Source of the DNA: Chitinophaga nivalis
GTDB taxonomy: Bacteria; Bacteroidota; Bacteroidia; Chitinophagales; Chitinophagaceae
Assembly: GCF_025989125.1 (NCBI RefSeq)
Contig: NZ_JAPDNR010000001.1
Span: 6,746,087-6,810,086, forward strand
DNA length: 64,000 nt
Direction: 5' to 3'
Shown: piece by piece, positions 45,701 to 60,700 of the stretch
How the letters are laid out: the number at the start of each line of letters is the position of its first letter
Numbering within the stretch: the stretch's first letter is position 1
Translations under genes and position numbers: made by a program
The notes under the pieces: generated by a model
What the model was told of the DNA's origin: nothing
Seen by the model: only the letters and a program-made list of their open reading frames with translations
The model's database searches: none

Positions 45701-48700
45701 TTCAATATCATCTACCGGCAGCTGGCGCCCGGAAACCACCATACCCGTTACCGTTAGTGCACTATTCCCATACACCTGCAGTTGCAGGTGCCACAGATAT
45801 TGCAGTACAGCATTCAAGGTAAAACCATGGTCGGTGCAGTATGTTTTCAACCGATGATAACGCGCTGCCTCAATTGGCAGCGACAACGCCGCCGGCAACA
45901 ACATATGCCGGTAATCTCCCAGCGCGATGCTTCGTTGGGAAGATAATAACAAACTACTCAGGTCTTCCCGTTCTGTTATTGCTCCGGTATACTGTTCCCA
46001 GTAAGTGTAATGATCTGACCGATGCTGATACTGGTATTGCTGGGCAGTCATATAACTATGTTCCTGCTCCGACGTATGGGTCTGGCCGGTACTTAACTGC
46101 CGGTAAACATCATGCACATACGATAATAACACCGGTAAACTCCAGCCATCCAATATGGCATGATGATGACTGAACAAGCAGTAATAATGATTGGCCGTTG
46201 CTTTTACCAGGTATATCCGGAACAGGTTACCAGCTGCCAGGTCAAAACTTTCTTTTCTGTCTGCCTCAGACAGCTCCTCAAAATATGCTTCCTGCGCCGG
46301 CCGCGTTAAAGCAGTTGCATCGCTATAACGCCAGTCAGGTGTACCAGAGCGGTCTATCACCTGTAACAACGTCGTTTCCTCCCAGTCGAAACGCAGTCGC
46401 AACGCGCTATACCGGTGCTGTGCCTGTGCCCATGCCTGTCGTAGTTTATCTACTGCCAGTGCCTGCGGATATTCCCATTTCAACTGTACATGATAGGCAT
46501 CATCCACATCACCCTGTTTGAGTGCGTGATAAATAAACCCTTCCTGTAAACTGTTGGCCGGATATACACCCACTATTTCTTTTGCTGCCTGTAACCGGTG
46601 TAAACAGGCAGCAGCTACCACATGATCCGTATCACTCACTGTCAGGTAACTACGCGGCGCTTCCTTCAGCTCATCCAGTAATGCCGTGAGTGCTTGCTGA
46701 TAACCGGCTGCCAGTGCTTCCAGGACATCCTGGTTAACACCACCGGCCATACTGCATTCCAGTTTACCGCCTATCATCCAGCTGTTGATATGGAGGTTGC
46801 GGTTGTCTGTATTTTCAGCAGCAATGGTAGTACCGCTGTGTTCATTGGTGATGCGCCATACTGCTGCTGTTGCGGCATCCTGCTGATCAAATTGTCCCAG
46901 GTAGTTGAAGCGGATACAAGGCAATTCCGTATGCACATAACCCAGTAATGCCCCGTAACCGATTCCTTTGTGCGGCACTGCCCGCAACATCTCTTTTACG
47001 CGGATCAGTGTTTCCGACGGATGACCGTTTGCTGTTACCAATACAATCGGATATACGGCCGTAAACCAACCGGTTGTACGGGTAACATCAATGGTGGTAC
47101 TCAGCTCCTCGCGGCCATGCCCTTCCAGGAGCAGGTGGTGAGCATCCTGCCCCGTGACAGCCGACAACGCGATACTTAACGCACTTAATAATACATCTTC
47201 TGCAGTCGTGTTATACACCTGATGGCATTGCTGCAATAACAGCCGGGTATGTTCATTGCTCAATGACCAGCCTTGCTGATAGTAATCACCGGTATATTGT
47301 TGCCAGCTGGTATTACTATCATGCACCCCTTCTACTACTTGCTCCCAGTACGCCCGTTCCGCTGTATGTCCGGCGGTAATACCTGCGTAGCTATGTATAA
47401 CGTTTACCCATTGACGATAGCTACTGCCTTTATCACCCAAAATACGCCGGGCTGGTATATGGGCCAGCGCAGCTTTATCGCCTTTATTGTTATGCCATGC
47501 CTCGTGGAGGTAATGATATATTTTTTCCAGATCAGCTGTGAGTATCCGCCAGCTAACCGTATCTGTCAGCAGGTGATGCATGGCAAAAAATATCCTGGCA
47601 CTGCCATCCGGATATCCTGTTATATACCCAGGCTGCAACAACTTATCACCCAGGATATCAAAATCCTGTTGCCAGCGCGTAAGCATAGCCGACAGCACTG
47701 CCGGATCAGCGGGATCTATGGTAGCTTCCTGCAGCGATACCGTAATATCGGCCGTGTAAGACTGTATGTAGCTGCCGGTGACAGGATCTTTCCGGTAGCG
47801 TAAACGCAGACTGTCATGATAACTGAGCAGGATAGCTATACTATATTCCAGCAATACTTTATCCAGCTCCGGCACCCGGATGAGGAAAGCATGATTCCAA
47901 TGATGAGCGGCCGGCAATTGCCCATTATTCACCTGTTCAAAAAACAAGGCCTGTATCGGTAACAGTGGCAACGTATCCCTGAGTACACCTTGCTCCGCAT
48001 CAATAAGATGCTCCTGCGTTGCTGTTGCAATAACAGCCCGGTACAGTGTTGCGATGGTTCTATATCTGAAAATATCCTTAATACTTACCTGCACGCCTAA
48101 ACGTTGCCGGATACGGCCGGCCAGCTGTATACTGACAATACTATCTCCACCTGAACGGAAAAAGTCGTCGTGTACGCTTACCTTATCTGCCGCCAGGCCC
48201 AGCACTTCGCCATAAATAGCACATAATATAGCTTCTGTTTCATTCTGCGGCGCCTGGTAAGTGGTTTGATCTGTTAATACCGGTACCGGCAATGCAGCAC
48301 GATCTACTTTCCCATTCACGGTCAGCGGCAATTGATGCAGGTGCACCAATACGGCCGGTATCATGTATTCGGGCAGGTGCATCCCTAAGTAAGTCAACAT
48401 CGCCGGCTCATCCAACGTGGTGGTAGATACATAATAACCCACCAGGTATTTTCCGCCACCAGTAGCTGACTCCCGAGCTACGACTACTCCCTGTTCCACA
48501 TCCGGATAAGTGGCCAGCCTGCTTTCAATTTCTCCGGTTTCAATGCGGTAGCCTCTTATTTTAATTTGCGCATCATTCCTGCCCGCATACTCCAAACTAC
48601 CATCCGGCAGGTATCTCACCAGATCGCCTGTCTTATACAAACGGGCATGGATACCCTGTGTTTTTTCTGCTGCTGTCCGGAATGGGTTGTCGATAAAGGA

Positions 48701-51700
48701 AGCAGCAGTTTGTTCCGGCAAATGCAGGTAGCCCCGTGCTACACCGGCACCCCCGATATATAATTCCCCGATGGCACCCGGCGGAACAGGTAGCTGTTGC
48801 GCATCCAGTACATACAAGACTGCATTGGCAATAGGCCTGCCAATATTGGCCGCATTACCACTCTCCCGGTAACGGTGCCACGTGGTACATACGGTTGCTT
48901 CCGTAGGACCATATTCGTTAATGATTTCTCCTTCAAAAGCATAGTCACGCAGATCAGGTAATGACTCTCCTCCGGTGAAAATCAATGCCAGCGAAGGATT
49001 TTGCCGGATAAACAGTTGCAGTAATGCCGGTGGAATAAATGATACAGCAATATTGTGCTCCCGGATATAAACGGCCAGGTCTTCCGGTGAAGTCCGGATA
49101 TCATCTCCATACAAATACAAACTATTGCCATTACATAATGCCGGGAAAGCCTCATATACAAAGGCGTCGAACACATAGTTGGAATAGCAGCCAATATGTT
49201 TATAGGTATTCAGCTGATGCAACGGTATCAGTTCCTGCATCAGGTTTACCACCCCCCTGTGTGGCACCATCACTCCTTTAGGATAACCCGTGGTGCCGCT
49301 GGTGTAAATAATATAGGCGAGATGATCAGCAGTAGCGATATACGCCGGATCAGCTGTTTCATAAGTCGCATATTGCGCTTCCTCATCTACCGCAGCAATG
49401 GCAATATGGGTTGCAAGCTGTTGCAGGTGGGTAACCTGAGAGGCGTTGGTTAACACCACCTGTGTACCGGTATCCTGTATGATAAATACTTTTCGTTCTT
49501 CCGGATATCCCGGATCTACCGGCACATAGGTGCCACCTGCCTTCAATACGGCCAATACAGCCACCACTAAATCCAGCGAACGATCCAGGCATAATACGAC
49601 CGGCACATCAGGTCCCACGCCATGTTGTTGGATCAGGTAAGCTGCCAGCTGATTGGCGCGTACATTCAAGGCAGCATAGGTCAGTTGTGTTGCTTTGTAT
49701 ATCAATGCCGGCTGATCGGGTGTACGTAAAACCTGTGCCGCAAATAGCTGATGAATGGTTTGTGTATCCGGATAGGCTTTAGCTGTGGCATTCCATTGCT
49801 GCATCACCTGCACATACTGGGTGGCATCCAGGTAAGATAACTGACCTGTTTCAATATCCGGCTCTTCCAACAGTTGGTCCAGCAGGGTAATCATGCCGTC
49901 CAGCAATTGTTGTATACGCGCGGCAGCAAATAAAGTACGGGCATATTTCAACCGTACTACCACTTCTTCATTCCGCTCAAAGGCCACTACTGCCAGTGGA
50001 TAATCCAGTTTCTCCACGGCGCCTTTGAAAACAAACGACAAGGTATTCCGGGCCGCATCCGGCACCGGATAGTTTTCATAAATAAACAGGCTGTTAAACA
50101 ATCGTTCGCCATCCCGTTGCAGTTTACGCAAACTAACATTGCTCCGGCTATTCATGTCATTAACATGGGCCTGCAATGCGCTGATGTGATCCGTCAGGCG
50201 GCCGGATTTATGTGCTACAATAACCGGAAGGGTATTGATAAATAAGCCGACGGACTGCTCCAGATCGTCTATCGGCAGCCCTCTGCCAGACACGGTTACG
50301 CCCACAACGGTGGTGGGGGTATTTTCGTATATGCTTAACTGTTTATGCCACAGGTACAGTAATACGGCATTCACCGTAACACCCTGTGAAGAACAGTATG
50401 TTTTCAGTTGTTGATAACGTGCTCCTGCAATTCCGACGGACAAAGCATCTTCTGTCTGCAAATCCCGATAATCCGGACGTAACAGCTGGCGCTTATCCGG
50501 GAGCAACAAACTGCTCAGGTCTTCTTTAGGCAGATCCTGATCGATATACCGGGTCCAGAAGGCCTCCTGCTCCAATGCATGTTGCTTCAGGTATTGCTGC
50601 GCCTGGATATAACTGTTCTCTGGTTGTACCATCACCGGCTGTCCGGCCTGTAACCGGCCATACACCTGATGTACAAATGCCAGCAATACCGGAATACTCC
50701 AACCGTCCAGTATGGCATGGTGATAACTGAACATACATTGATACAGGCGGTCTGTCCGTTTCACCAGGTAAATCCGGAACAGGTTACCTGCTGCCAGGTC
50801 AAAGGCAGTAGCACGGTCGGTTACAGCCAACTGCGCAATATATGCCTCCTGTGCGGCAACGGTTTGTTCGCTGATATCTGCATCATACCAATTGACTGTG
50901 CTATGTTTATCAATCACCTGCACCAATGCTTCATCCCAGGCAAAGCGAAGCCGTAGCGCGCTATACTGTTGCTGCGCTGATTGCCATGCCTGTTGCAAAT
51001 GCGCCACATGAAGCTCATCCTGATATTCCCAGTTCAGCTGTACCTGATAGGCATCACCACCAGCTCCCTGATGCAGGGCGTGATAGATGAAACCTTCCTG
51101 CAGGCTGTTCACCGGATACACGCCCGTAATTTCTCCTGCAACCTGCAGCCGATCCAGGTATTCCGTGGAAACAAAACCACCTGTATCACTTACGGTCAGA
51201 TAACTACGCTGTGCACTGCTCAGATGCGTAATAACAGCTTCCAGTGCCTGGCGGTAATGATTAGCCAGCTCCGATAATTCAGTGGCCGCCAGCCGCCCGG
51301 AAAACGAGAGGTGTAACTGCCCGTCTATTACCCAACCGGTAATCATCAGCAAATGTGCGGAATGGTTGGTTGCAGCGATAGACATACCACTGTTTTCGCC
51401 GGTGATAAACCATTCGGCGGCCTTCACTTCTTCCTGCCGGTCGAACTGTCCCAGATAGTTAAAACAAATACCTGGTAGTTCATGCGCCGTATAGCCTATT
51501 ACCGGACCATAACCAATACCATTGCGGGGCACCTCGCGTAATGTTTCCTTTACTCCGATGACGAGTGTACCCCAGTCATTACCGGTGGCGGTCAGTTGCA
51601 CCGGATACATGGTCGTAAACCATCCGGTAGTATGGGTGATATCTACGGCTGCCGATAGCTCTTCCCTGCCATGGCTTTCCAGCAATACGTAATGCTCGTT

Positions 51701-54700
51701 ACGGCCTGTCACATCAGCCAGCGCCCTGCTCAATGCAGCGAGTAAAATATCATTGATCTGCGTATGGTATACCTGTGCGGTATCACGCAGTAACCGGCGG
51801 GTATTGTCCACATCCAGTTTCAGACCGGCATAATTTACCGTCGCAGTGGTACGGGCAGCCAGCAGACTGTTAGCTGCAGCTACACCGGCTATCACCTGTT
51901 CCCAGTATGATTTTTCCGCATCGCTATGATAACGGTTTACTTCGTGTACCCATTGCCGGTAGCTGGTTCCTTTTTGTCCTAATAGCTTATTTAGATCCGG
52001 TGTTGTTGCTTCCGTCTCCACCAAATGACGATAGATCTTTTCCAGGTCTTCACAGATAATCCGCCAGCTCACGGCATCGATCAGCAGGTGATGTGCCGCC
52101 AGCCAGATACGTGCACTGCCATCTGCATAGCCTTCCAGGTAGCCGGTCTGCAACAGCCGATCGCCTGTTATATCAAAGTGGTGCTGCCATTCTGTTAATA
52201 CAGCCGTTAATGTATCGGTAGCAGGCAGGCTGCGTATATCCAGGTAATGGGGGATGATTTCCGGTATCACTTCCTCATAATACTGTTCATAGTGCGTATC
52301 TGTCTGCCGGAACCGCAGGCGGAAGCTATCGTGATAACCTGCCAGTAACCGGAGGCTTACTGCCAGCAGCTGCCGATCCAACGGCGGTACCTGTATCAGA
52401 AAAGACTGATTCCAATGGTTATATTCCGGGAAGATGCCTTTATCTATCTGACTAAAAAACCATTCCTGGATGGGTAATAATTCCAGGCTACCGGCCAGTA
52501 TACCCTGTTCTGTCAACAGCAATTTCGCCGGCCCTCCTTCATTTGTTCTCACCAGTTTACTGAGTGCAGCGATGGTCCGGCAACGGAAAATATCCTTCAC
52601 TGTCACCTGCACGCCTATACGCTGTCTGATCCGGCTCACCAGCCGCAGACTCACAATACTATCTCCCCCTAACCGGAAGAAATCATCTGTTACGCCGATC
52701 TGTGTCACCGGCAGTCCCAATACCGACGCATAGATTTCACATAACAAGGTTTCTGTTTCATCAGCGGGCGCCTGGTATACTTCCGTTTGTATCAATAACG
52801 GATCCGGTAAAGCACGCCGGTCGAGCTTCCCGTTTACGGTCAGTGGCAATGCATTCAAATGTACCAGCACAGCCGGCACCATATAATCCGGTAAATATTG
52901 TTGTAAGTAGATTAGTATTTCCTGTTGATCCAGGGCAGCTGCCGCCACATAATATCCTGCCAGGTAACGGCTGCCAGTAGCCTGTTCTGCAGCCAGTACC
53001 ACCGCTTGTTCAATCCCCGGATAAGCGATCAGCCGTGCTTCTATTTCACCGGGTTCGATACGATAGCCTCTTAGTTTCAGCTGGCCATCGTTACGTCCCA
53101 GGAACATGATATGGCCATCCGGGAGGTACCTGACCAGGTCGCCGGTACGGTATAAGCGGCTATTAACACCTGCTTGTTTTTCTGCTGCCGACTGATACGG
53201 ATTCGCTATAAAACGATCTGCCGTTATCGCCGGTGCATGCAGGTAGCCACGGGCTACTCCCGCACCACCGATATATAATTCCCCGATACCGCCATCCGGC
53301 ACAGGGCGTTGAACGGCATCCAGTGCATACGTCGTTACATTCGGTAACGGGCGACCAATAATCTGCACTTCCCCCTGCCTGATATGTCTGACAGTTGCAT
53401 ACACGGTAGCTTCTGTAGGACCGTAATAATTAAAGAGCTGTTTATGGGACGACCAATACAACGCGGTAGCCGCATCGCAAGCCTCTCCTGCGTAGCTGAT
53501 TGTTTTTAATGCCGGATACTCCACCTTGGGCAACATCGCCAGCATCACCGGTGGCAGGTATACATCACTGATACGATGCGCCAACAGATAATCGTGCAAC
53601 AGCCCTGCATCTTTCCGGACATCATCGCTTAACAGGTGTAAGGTGACACCCTGCAATAATGCGATAAAAAACTCGGCCACCGATACATCAAAAGTATAGG
53701 CGGTATACGCCGTCATCACGGTATCAGCGGTAAAGTCATAGTTTGCTTTTATCCCCTGCAGCATATTAACTACACTGCGATGTTCCACCATCACGCCTTT
53801 GGGCACACCGGTTGTTCCACTGGTATAGATCACATAGGCCAGATCAGTCCCACTACTGCGATACACCGGATTGTCTGTATCTCCGGGTGATAACCATGCA
53901 TCCTGATCCACGGCAGTTACCCTTACCGGCCACCCTGCCGTGATGGCCGTAATACGGTTTATATGATCGCTATCTGTCAATACCTGTTTCGCGGCAATAT
54001 CGTTCAGGATATAGGTAATTCTTTCTTCCGGATCGTCGGGATTAATAGGTACGTAAGCGCCGCGGGATTTGAGCACGGCCAATATACTAATCAGCGTATA
54101 TGCCGAGCGGTTCAGGCAAAGTGCCACCAGTTCCTCCTGCTGAACGCCACAGGTTTGCCGGAGATAATCCGCCAGTCTGTTCGCTTTTTCATTCAGGGTA
54201 CGATAGGTCAGCTCCTCGGAGGCAAATACCAGTGCTACCTGATCAGGACAAGCCGCCGCCTGTATTTCAAACAACTGGTGTATGGTGGTAGCTGCCGGAT
54301 ATGACTGCGTAGTGTCGTTCCGGTTAGTGATGATGGCCGCATACTGTTGCTCACTCAGGTAACTGATATCGCTGATTCTCCCGGCCCGGCTGTATCGGAC
54401 GAGCTGCTGCAGTATGGTCAGGTAAGTATGACCATACGCAACGATGGTATCATTTTCAAACAAAGCGGTCGCGTAATTAAACAAGCCGGCAATTGTTTCC
54501 TGACTATCATCCAGTGTTAAGCTCAGGTCGAATTTTGCCACTGCATAGTGCGGGGTACTATCGTACCAATCAAACAACGATGCGGCGGCGAGCACCGGTT
54601 GTCCAAACCCGTGCATATTGAACAATACCTGGAAAAGCGGATGCCGGGAAGTGTCCGGTACTACTGCCAGTTCTTCTACCAGTTTTTCAAAAGGTACGTC

Positions 54701-57700
54701 CTGGTGGAATTGCGCTGCTACTACTTTATTGCCCACCTCGCGGATAAAATCACGAATGGATTGCGCCGGTGAAATATTTTTTCTCAACACCAGGGTATTG
54801 ACAAAAAACCCGATCAGTCCTGCTATTTCCGGATGCTGCCGGTTGGCAACAGGCGCGCCCGTGATAATATCCTGCTGATGACTATACGCACTTAATAACA
54901 GATAATATCCACTCAATAATACACTATACAGACTTACTTCCAGCTCTTTGGCCGTTTGCCGCAAATCCTGGCTGAGTGACAGTTCCAATGAAAAAGGAAC
55001 CTGTGCTCCCGTATAACTGAGCTGTTTCGGCCTGGGTTTATCCGTATGCAGTTGCAGGGTTTCATATGCTGCCAGTTCCTGCTTCCAGTAACTCAGCTGT
55101 GTGTTTAGTACATCGCCGGTCAGGTATTGTCGTTGCCACAAGGCATAATCGCGGTATTGCACGGGCAGTGCCGGCAGCTGATAAACAGCTGCTGCAGCCT
55201 GATCGCCCCGCTGTAATGCCTCCTGGTACCAATACAGCTGTTGCAGTTCCTGCAACAGAATATCTGCCGACCAGCCATCAAATGCAATATGATGCAACAC
55301 GATTCCCAGTAATCGTTCTTCTTCCTGCAAGGCTGCATGCAGGGTATACAAGGTTACCCTTACCGGATATTCCGTTGTCAGATCAAATACTTTTTTGTTG
55401 GCTGCCACCAGATAAGCCGCCAATGTTTCTTCTGCAAACAGCGTACATTTTTCTATATGCAATGGCATCACCGTATCATCCTGCACTTCCTGATAACCCG
55501 TATCTTCTTCATTTATTTTAATGAAGCTCCGCAATACTTCATGGCGATGTACAATGGCTCTCACCGCCCACAACAGGCTTTCCTCCCGGGTATCCGGGTG
55601 CAACCGGAGTACTATCGGAATATGATAGGCATGGCTGCCTTCTTCAAAGTTTTCAATAAACCATAAACGTTCCTGGGCAAAAGACAAGCGCTGCTGATCT
55701 GGTTGCGTAACCGGTACAGCCGTTATCTGCGGCGCCGTCTCTATGGCTACAGTCAACAAATCCGCCAGTTTACGAATCGTTCTGCCCATCAGTATATCTT
55801 TTACGCTGAGGGTTTTGTGGGCGGTTTTATTTACCTCGTTCACCAACCGGATAGCCAGTATACTGTTACCTCCCAACCGGAAGAAATCATCTGCTACACT
55901 GATCGTATCCGCATCTAATCCCAGTATAGCGCCATATATGCCACATAGTTGTTTTTCTGTTTCACTGGCAGGCGCTTCATAGCGGTGCTGATCACCGAAT
56001 TGTGGTGCAGGTAAGGCTTGCCGGTCTAGTTTACCGTTAATGGTCAGTGGGATGTTTTCCAATGGTATAAATACAGCCGGTACCATATAATCCGGTAAAG
56101 CCGCTGCTGCATGAATCCGCAGGTCATCTTCCGTTACAGCCGTATCTGCTACATAATAGGCTGCGAGGTATTTATCACCGGTCGTTTGTTCCCGGGCTAT
56201 CACTGCCACCGCTTTCACACCGGCGTAAGTCAGCAGATGGTTTTCTATTTCACCCGGCTCTATCCGATAGCCACGTATCTTTACCTGAAAATCGCTCCGG
56301 CCTATATACATCAGGTTACCATCCGGTGTATATCTTACCAGATCACCGGTTTTATACAACCGGCTGTTTATCCCCGCTCCCCTTTCCGCGTCTGTCAGGA
56401 ATGGATTGGTAATAAAACGCTCTTCCGTCAATGTTGGTAAATGCAGGTATCCACGTACTATACCTGCGCCGCCTATATATAATTCGCCGGTAGCACCGGC
56501 TGGTAAAGGACGCAGGTGGGCATCCAATACATAAGCCGATAATCCGGGGATTATTTTTCCGATCAGTGAATCTCCTGGCAGCAGTTTGCTGCTGAGTGTC
56601 TGCCAGGTAGCATGTACGGTTATTTCTGTAATACCGTACATATTCACCAATAACGCCGACGGGCATACGTTGTTGTCATACCAGGGTTTTATTCTGGCGA
56701 AATTCAGTGCTTCTCCCCCAAATATAATATAGCGCAGGGTATCCGGATGATAAGGCGCTGCTATGGCAACATCCATGAAAGCATAAAAGGCCGCGGGTGT
56801 CTGATTGAGTACCGTTACCCCCGTTTCCCGGCACAGGTCATAAAACAGCGTGGTATCCCTTGTCTGTTCATAAGTAGGGATCACCAGTTTACCACCATAT
56901 AAAAGAGCGCCCCACATCTCCCATACACTAAAATCAAAAACATAGGCATGAAATAATGTCCATACATCTTTATCAGTAAAGACATACTCGTGTTCAGTAT
57001 GCCGGAATAAATGCATGACCTGCCTATGTTCTACCATCACCCCTTTGGGGTGACCGGTAGTTCCACTGGTATAAATAACATATGCCAGGTGTTCCGGCAA
57101 CGGAGCCTGCAGCGGAGATACTGCTATGGCAGCTTCATTTTGTAAATCCAGGCTATCAATAGCTAGTATCTTTACCGGCAGATCGTTGGTAAGATCAGTT
57201 ATTTTTCGTGTATTCGTTTCCGTTGTTAATACAACCTTTGTAGCAGTATCTGCCAGTACATACCGGATCCGGTCAGCAGGAAACGCCGGATCGATGGGCA
57301 CGTAGGCGCCACCCGCCTTCAACACCGCCAGTATGGCTACCGGAATGTATACAGACCGGTCCAGAAAAAGGGCCACCAGGTCATCCGGCCGGATCTCATA
57401 GTTACGCCGCAGGTATGTTGCCAATGCCGTTGCCTGTTCATTTAATTCCCGGTAAGTGAGGATATGATCTCCACACAACACAGCATTATGGTCGGGATGT
57501 TGCAACACCTGCGCGGCGAAAATTTCAGGGAGCGTTTCATCCGGCAAGGTAGCTGCGGGAGTATTCCATTCGTACACGATCTGATGATGTATGTCCGGCG
57601 GCAGATAAGACAACGCTACTGCTCCGATACCCGGATCCGCCAACAACTGATCCAGCAGTACTTCCATACCATCCAGCATTTGCTGCATCAAGGCAGGTGC

Positions 57701-60700
57701 AAATAACTCACCCGCATACTTCAACTGTAAGGTGATCACTTGTTCCTGTTCATACGCGATGGCGGCCAGCGGATAATCCAGTTTTTCAATACCTCCTTGC
57801 CATACAAAAGACAACGCATTACCGGTGGTGGCAGGCACGGGATAATTTTCATATACAAACAGGCTGTTAAACAGTCGCTCACCCTGTTGCTGCAAGGTGG
57901 CCAGCTGTACGTTACTGCGACTGTTTATCTCATTGATATCTGCCTGTAAGGTGCGGATATCTGCTACTGCCAGCCCGGTCGTATGCAGGAAGATGACCGG
58001 CAATGTATTGATATACAAACCTACGGAATGTTCAATATCATCTATCGGTAACTGGCGGCCAGACAGCGTCATACCCACTACCGTTGTTTCCGCATGTCCG
58101 TAAACATGTAGTTGTTTATGCCACAGATATTGCAATACCGCATTTACCGTAAATCCCTGTGCCGCACAATAGGATTTAAAGGCATGATAACGCGTTTCTC
58201 TGATCACAAAAGAGACCGCTTCCGGCATTTTAATATGCCGGTAATCAGACAATGCCGTAAGGCGATGTGCCGGCAGCAATAAATTGCTCAGGTCTTCTTT
58301 GGACAACAACTGCCCTACATAATTTTTCCACCATGCTATATGCTCCGTACGATGTTCCTGCAGGTATTGCTGGGCAGCGCTATAACTGTTATCCGGCGAT
58401 ACGGTTACCCATGGTGTATGATATGCCTCATGCACATAGCCCAGCAACACAGGTAAACTCCAGCCATCCAATATGGCATGATGATTACTGAACAGGCAAT
58501 GGTAATGATCTTCCGCACACTTTATCAGGAACACCCGGAATAAATTACCTGCGGAAAGGTCAAACACTTCCTTTCTGTCGGCCGCAGAAAGCTCCGCTAA
58601 GTAAGCCTCCTGTACAGTTGCCGGCAGCTCACTCACATCACTGTAACGCCAGTCGGTCACTCCTGTTTTATCAATTACCTGTACCAACGCTTCGTCCCAG
58701 CCGAAACGTAGCCGCAATGCACTGAACCTGGCGTGAGCCGCCTGCCATGCCTGTTGCAACCGGGTCACATCCAGCTGCTGGCGATACTCCCATCGCAACT
58801 GTACCCGATAGGCATCATCTATTGCGCCCTGGGTCAACGCATGATAAATAAACCCTTCCTGCAAACTGCTGGCGGCATATACACCGGTTATTTCGCCGGA
58901 TGCCTGCAATGCATCCAGATAGGTAGCAGAGATGATATGATTGATATCACTTGCAGTGAGATAACTACGGGTAGCCCGGGTGAGGAAACTGATGATGGTT
59001 AGCAGCGCCTCCTGGTAACCGATGGCCAGCGCAGATAATATCGTGGGAGGCAGACTGCCTGTCAGGGTACACTGCAAGACGCCATCAATAACCCAACTAT
59101 TAATATTTATCACCGTATACAGTTGGTTGGCAGCAGCCACTGTGACGCCGCTGTCTTCTCCGGTAATCACCCAGTTCCGGTCTGCTGCAGTACCTGTATT
59201 ATCCAGCTGTCCGAGGTAGTTGAAGCTGATGCGGGGCAGTTCTGTAGCCGTATAGCCATACAAGGCGCCATAGCCAATACCCTTACGGGGTACGGCACGC
59301 AGCATTTCCTTTACCTGTACCAGTATGGCGCCTAACTCCGTTCCATTCGTTTCCAGATGTACCGGATACAGACTGGTAAACCAACCCGTAGTATGGGTGA
59401 TATCAATGGTATCTGATAACGGTTCCCGGCCATGCCCTTCCAGCAGCACGTGGTGACTGTCGTATCCCGTGAGATCAGATAACGCCATCCCCAATGCTGC
59501 CAATAAAACATCATTGACAGCGGTATGATACACCTCGTGCACATCGCGCAATAATAAAGCAGTATGGGCAGTATCCAGGGAGAGCGTCGCCTGTTGCAAC
59601 GGCCCTGCAGCTAATGTTGTCAGTATAGCGTTGCTGGCAGTCACTCCTTTCAGTACTCCGGCCCAATATGTTTTTTCAGCCGCCACCTCGCTCGCAAACA
59701 ACGACTCATAGGCGGATACTACGTGTACCCATTGCCGGTAGCTACTACCTTTGGCACCCAGTATATGCGTTGCGGAAATAGCAGCTATACCTGCATCATC
59801 TCTTACTTCCCTGCTCAGGTAGGTATACATCTTCTCCAGGTCTTCCTGCAGGATACGCCAGCTGATGGTATCTATCAGCAGGTGATGCGCTGCCAGCCAG
59901 ATTCTGGCACTACCATCTGTATACCCCTCCAGATAGCCCACCTGAAACAATGGTGTACCTGTCAGTTCAAAACTGCTTTGCCAAACCGTTAAGATATGCG
60001 ATAGTTCTTCCGGTGTTGTCAGTTCTCCTACATGCAGGTATTTCAGGGCAACAGCAGGTATCTCTTCCTGATAAAACTGGCGGTAACCGGCGGTAGTATC
60101 CGCCGCTGCATACCGTAGCCGCAGGCTATCGTGGTAACTGATCAGTTTTATGATACTGGCTGTCAGCAGTGCCTGATCCAATGGCGGTACCCGGATCATG
60201 AAGGCATGATTCCAGTGTCCTGCAACAGCTAACAATCCCGATTTTATCTGATGAAAAAAACGTTGCTGCACCGGTAATAGTCCGGCATCGCCCGTCAGCA
60301 CACCTTGTTCTGTTTGCCAGACTACCGTATCCGATAGTTTACCGGCGATCACCTGCCGGTATAAAGCGGCAATGGTCTTATATTTAAATACATCTTTTAC
60401 ACTCACGTGAATGCCTGCACGTTGCCGTAGCCGGTTGACCAGTTGTATACTGACAATACTATCTCCTCCCAGGCTAAAAAAGTCATCATGAATACTGATC
60501 TTAGCAGCATCCAGGCCCAGTATCTCACCATAAATAGTACAAAGCAGTGCTTCCGTTTCGCTGGCTGGACCTTCATATATTTTTTCACCGGTAAACGATG
60601 GATCAGGTAACGCCGCACGATCCAGTTTACCATTGATAGTCACAGGCAGCTGTGCCAGTGGTATCAATGCCGCCGGAATCATATACTCCGGCAAACAGTT

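Noticed and set aside
48130..48175. FFRSGGDSI in the module 4 carrier as a defective carrier
   Set aside because: The phosphopantetheine Ser and the GGDS core are intact; the Leu to Ser change lies before the core, and E and C domains follow normally.
5950..59780. Repeated plus-strand peptide similar to CPLPVAGTF, seen in several unrelated short frames
   Set aside because: It is the antisense reading of the conserved E-domain block GTSYRQW on the minus strand and not a gene family of its own.
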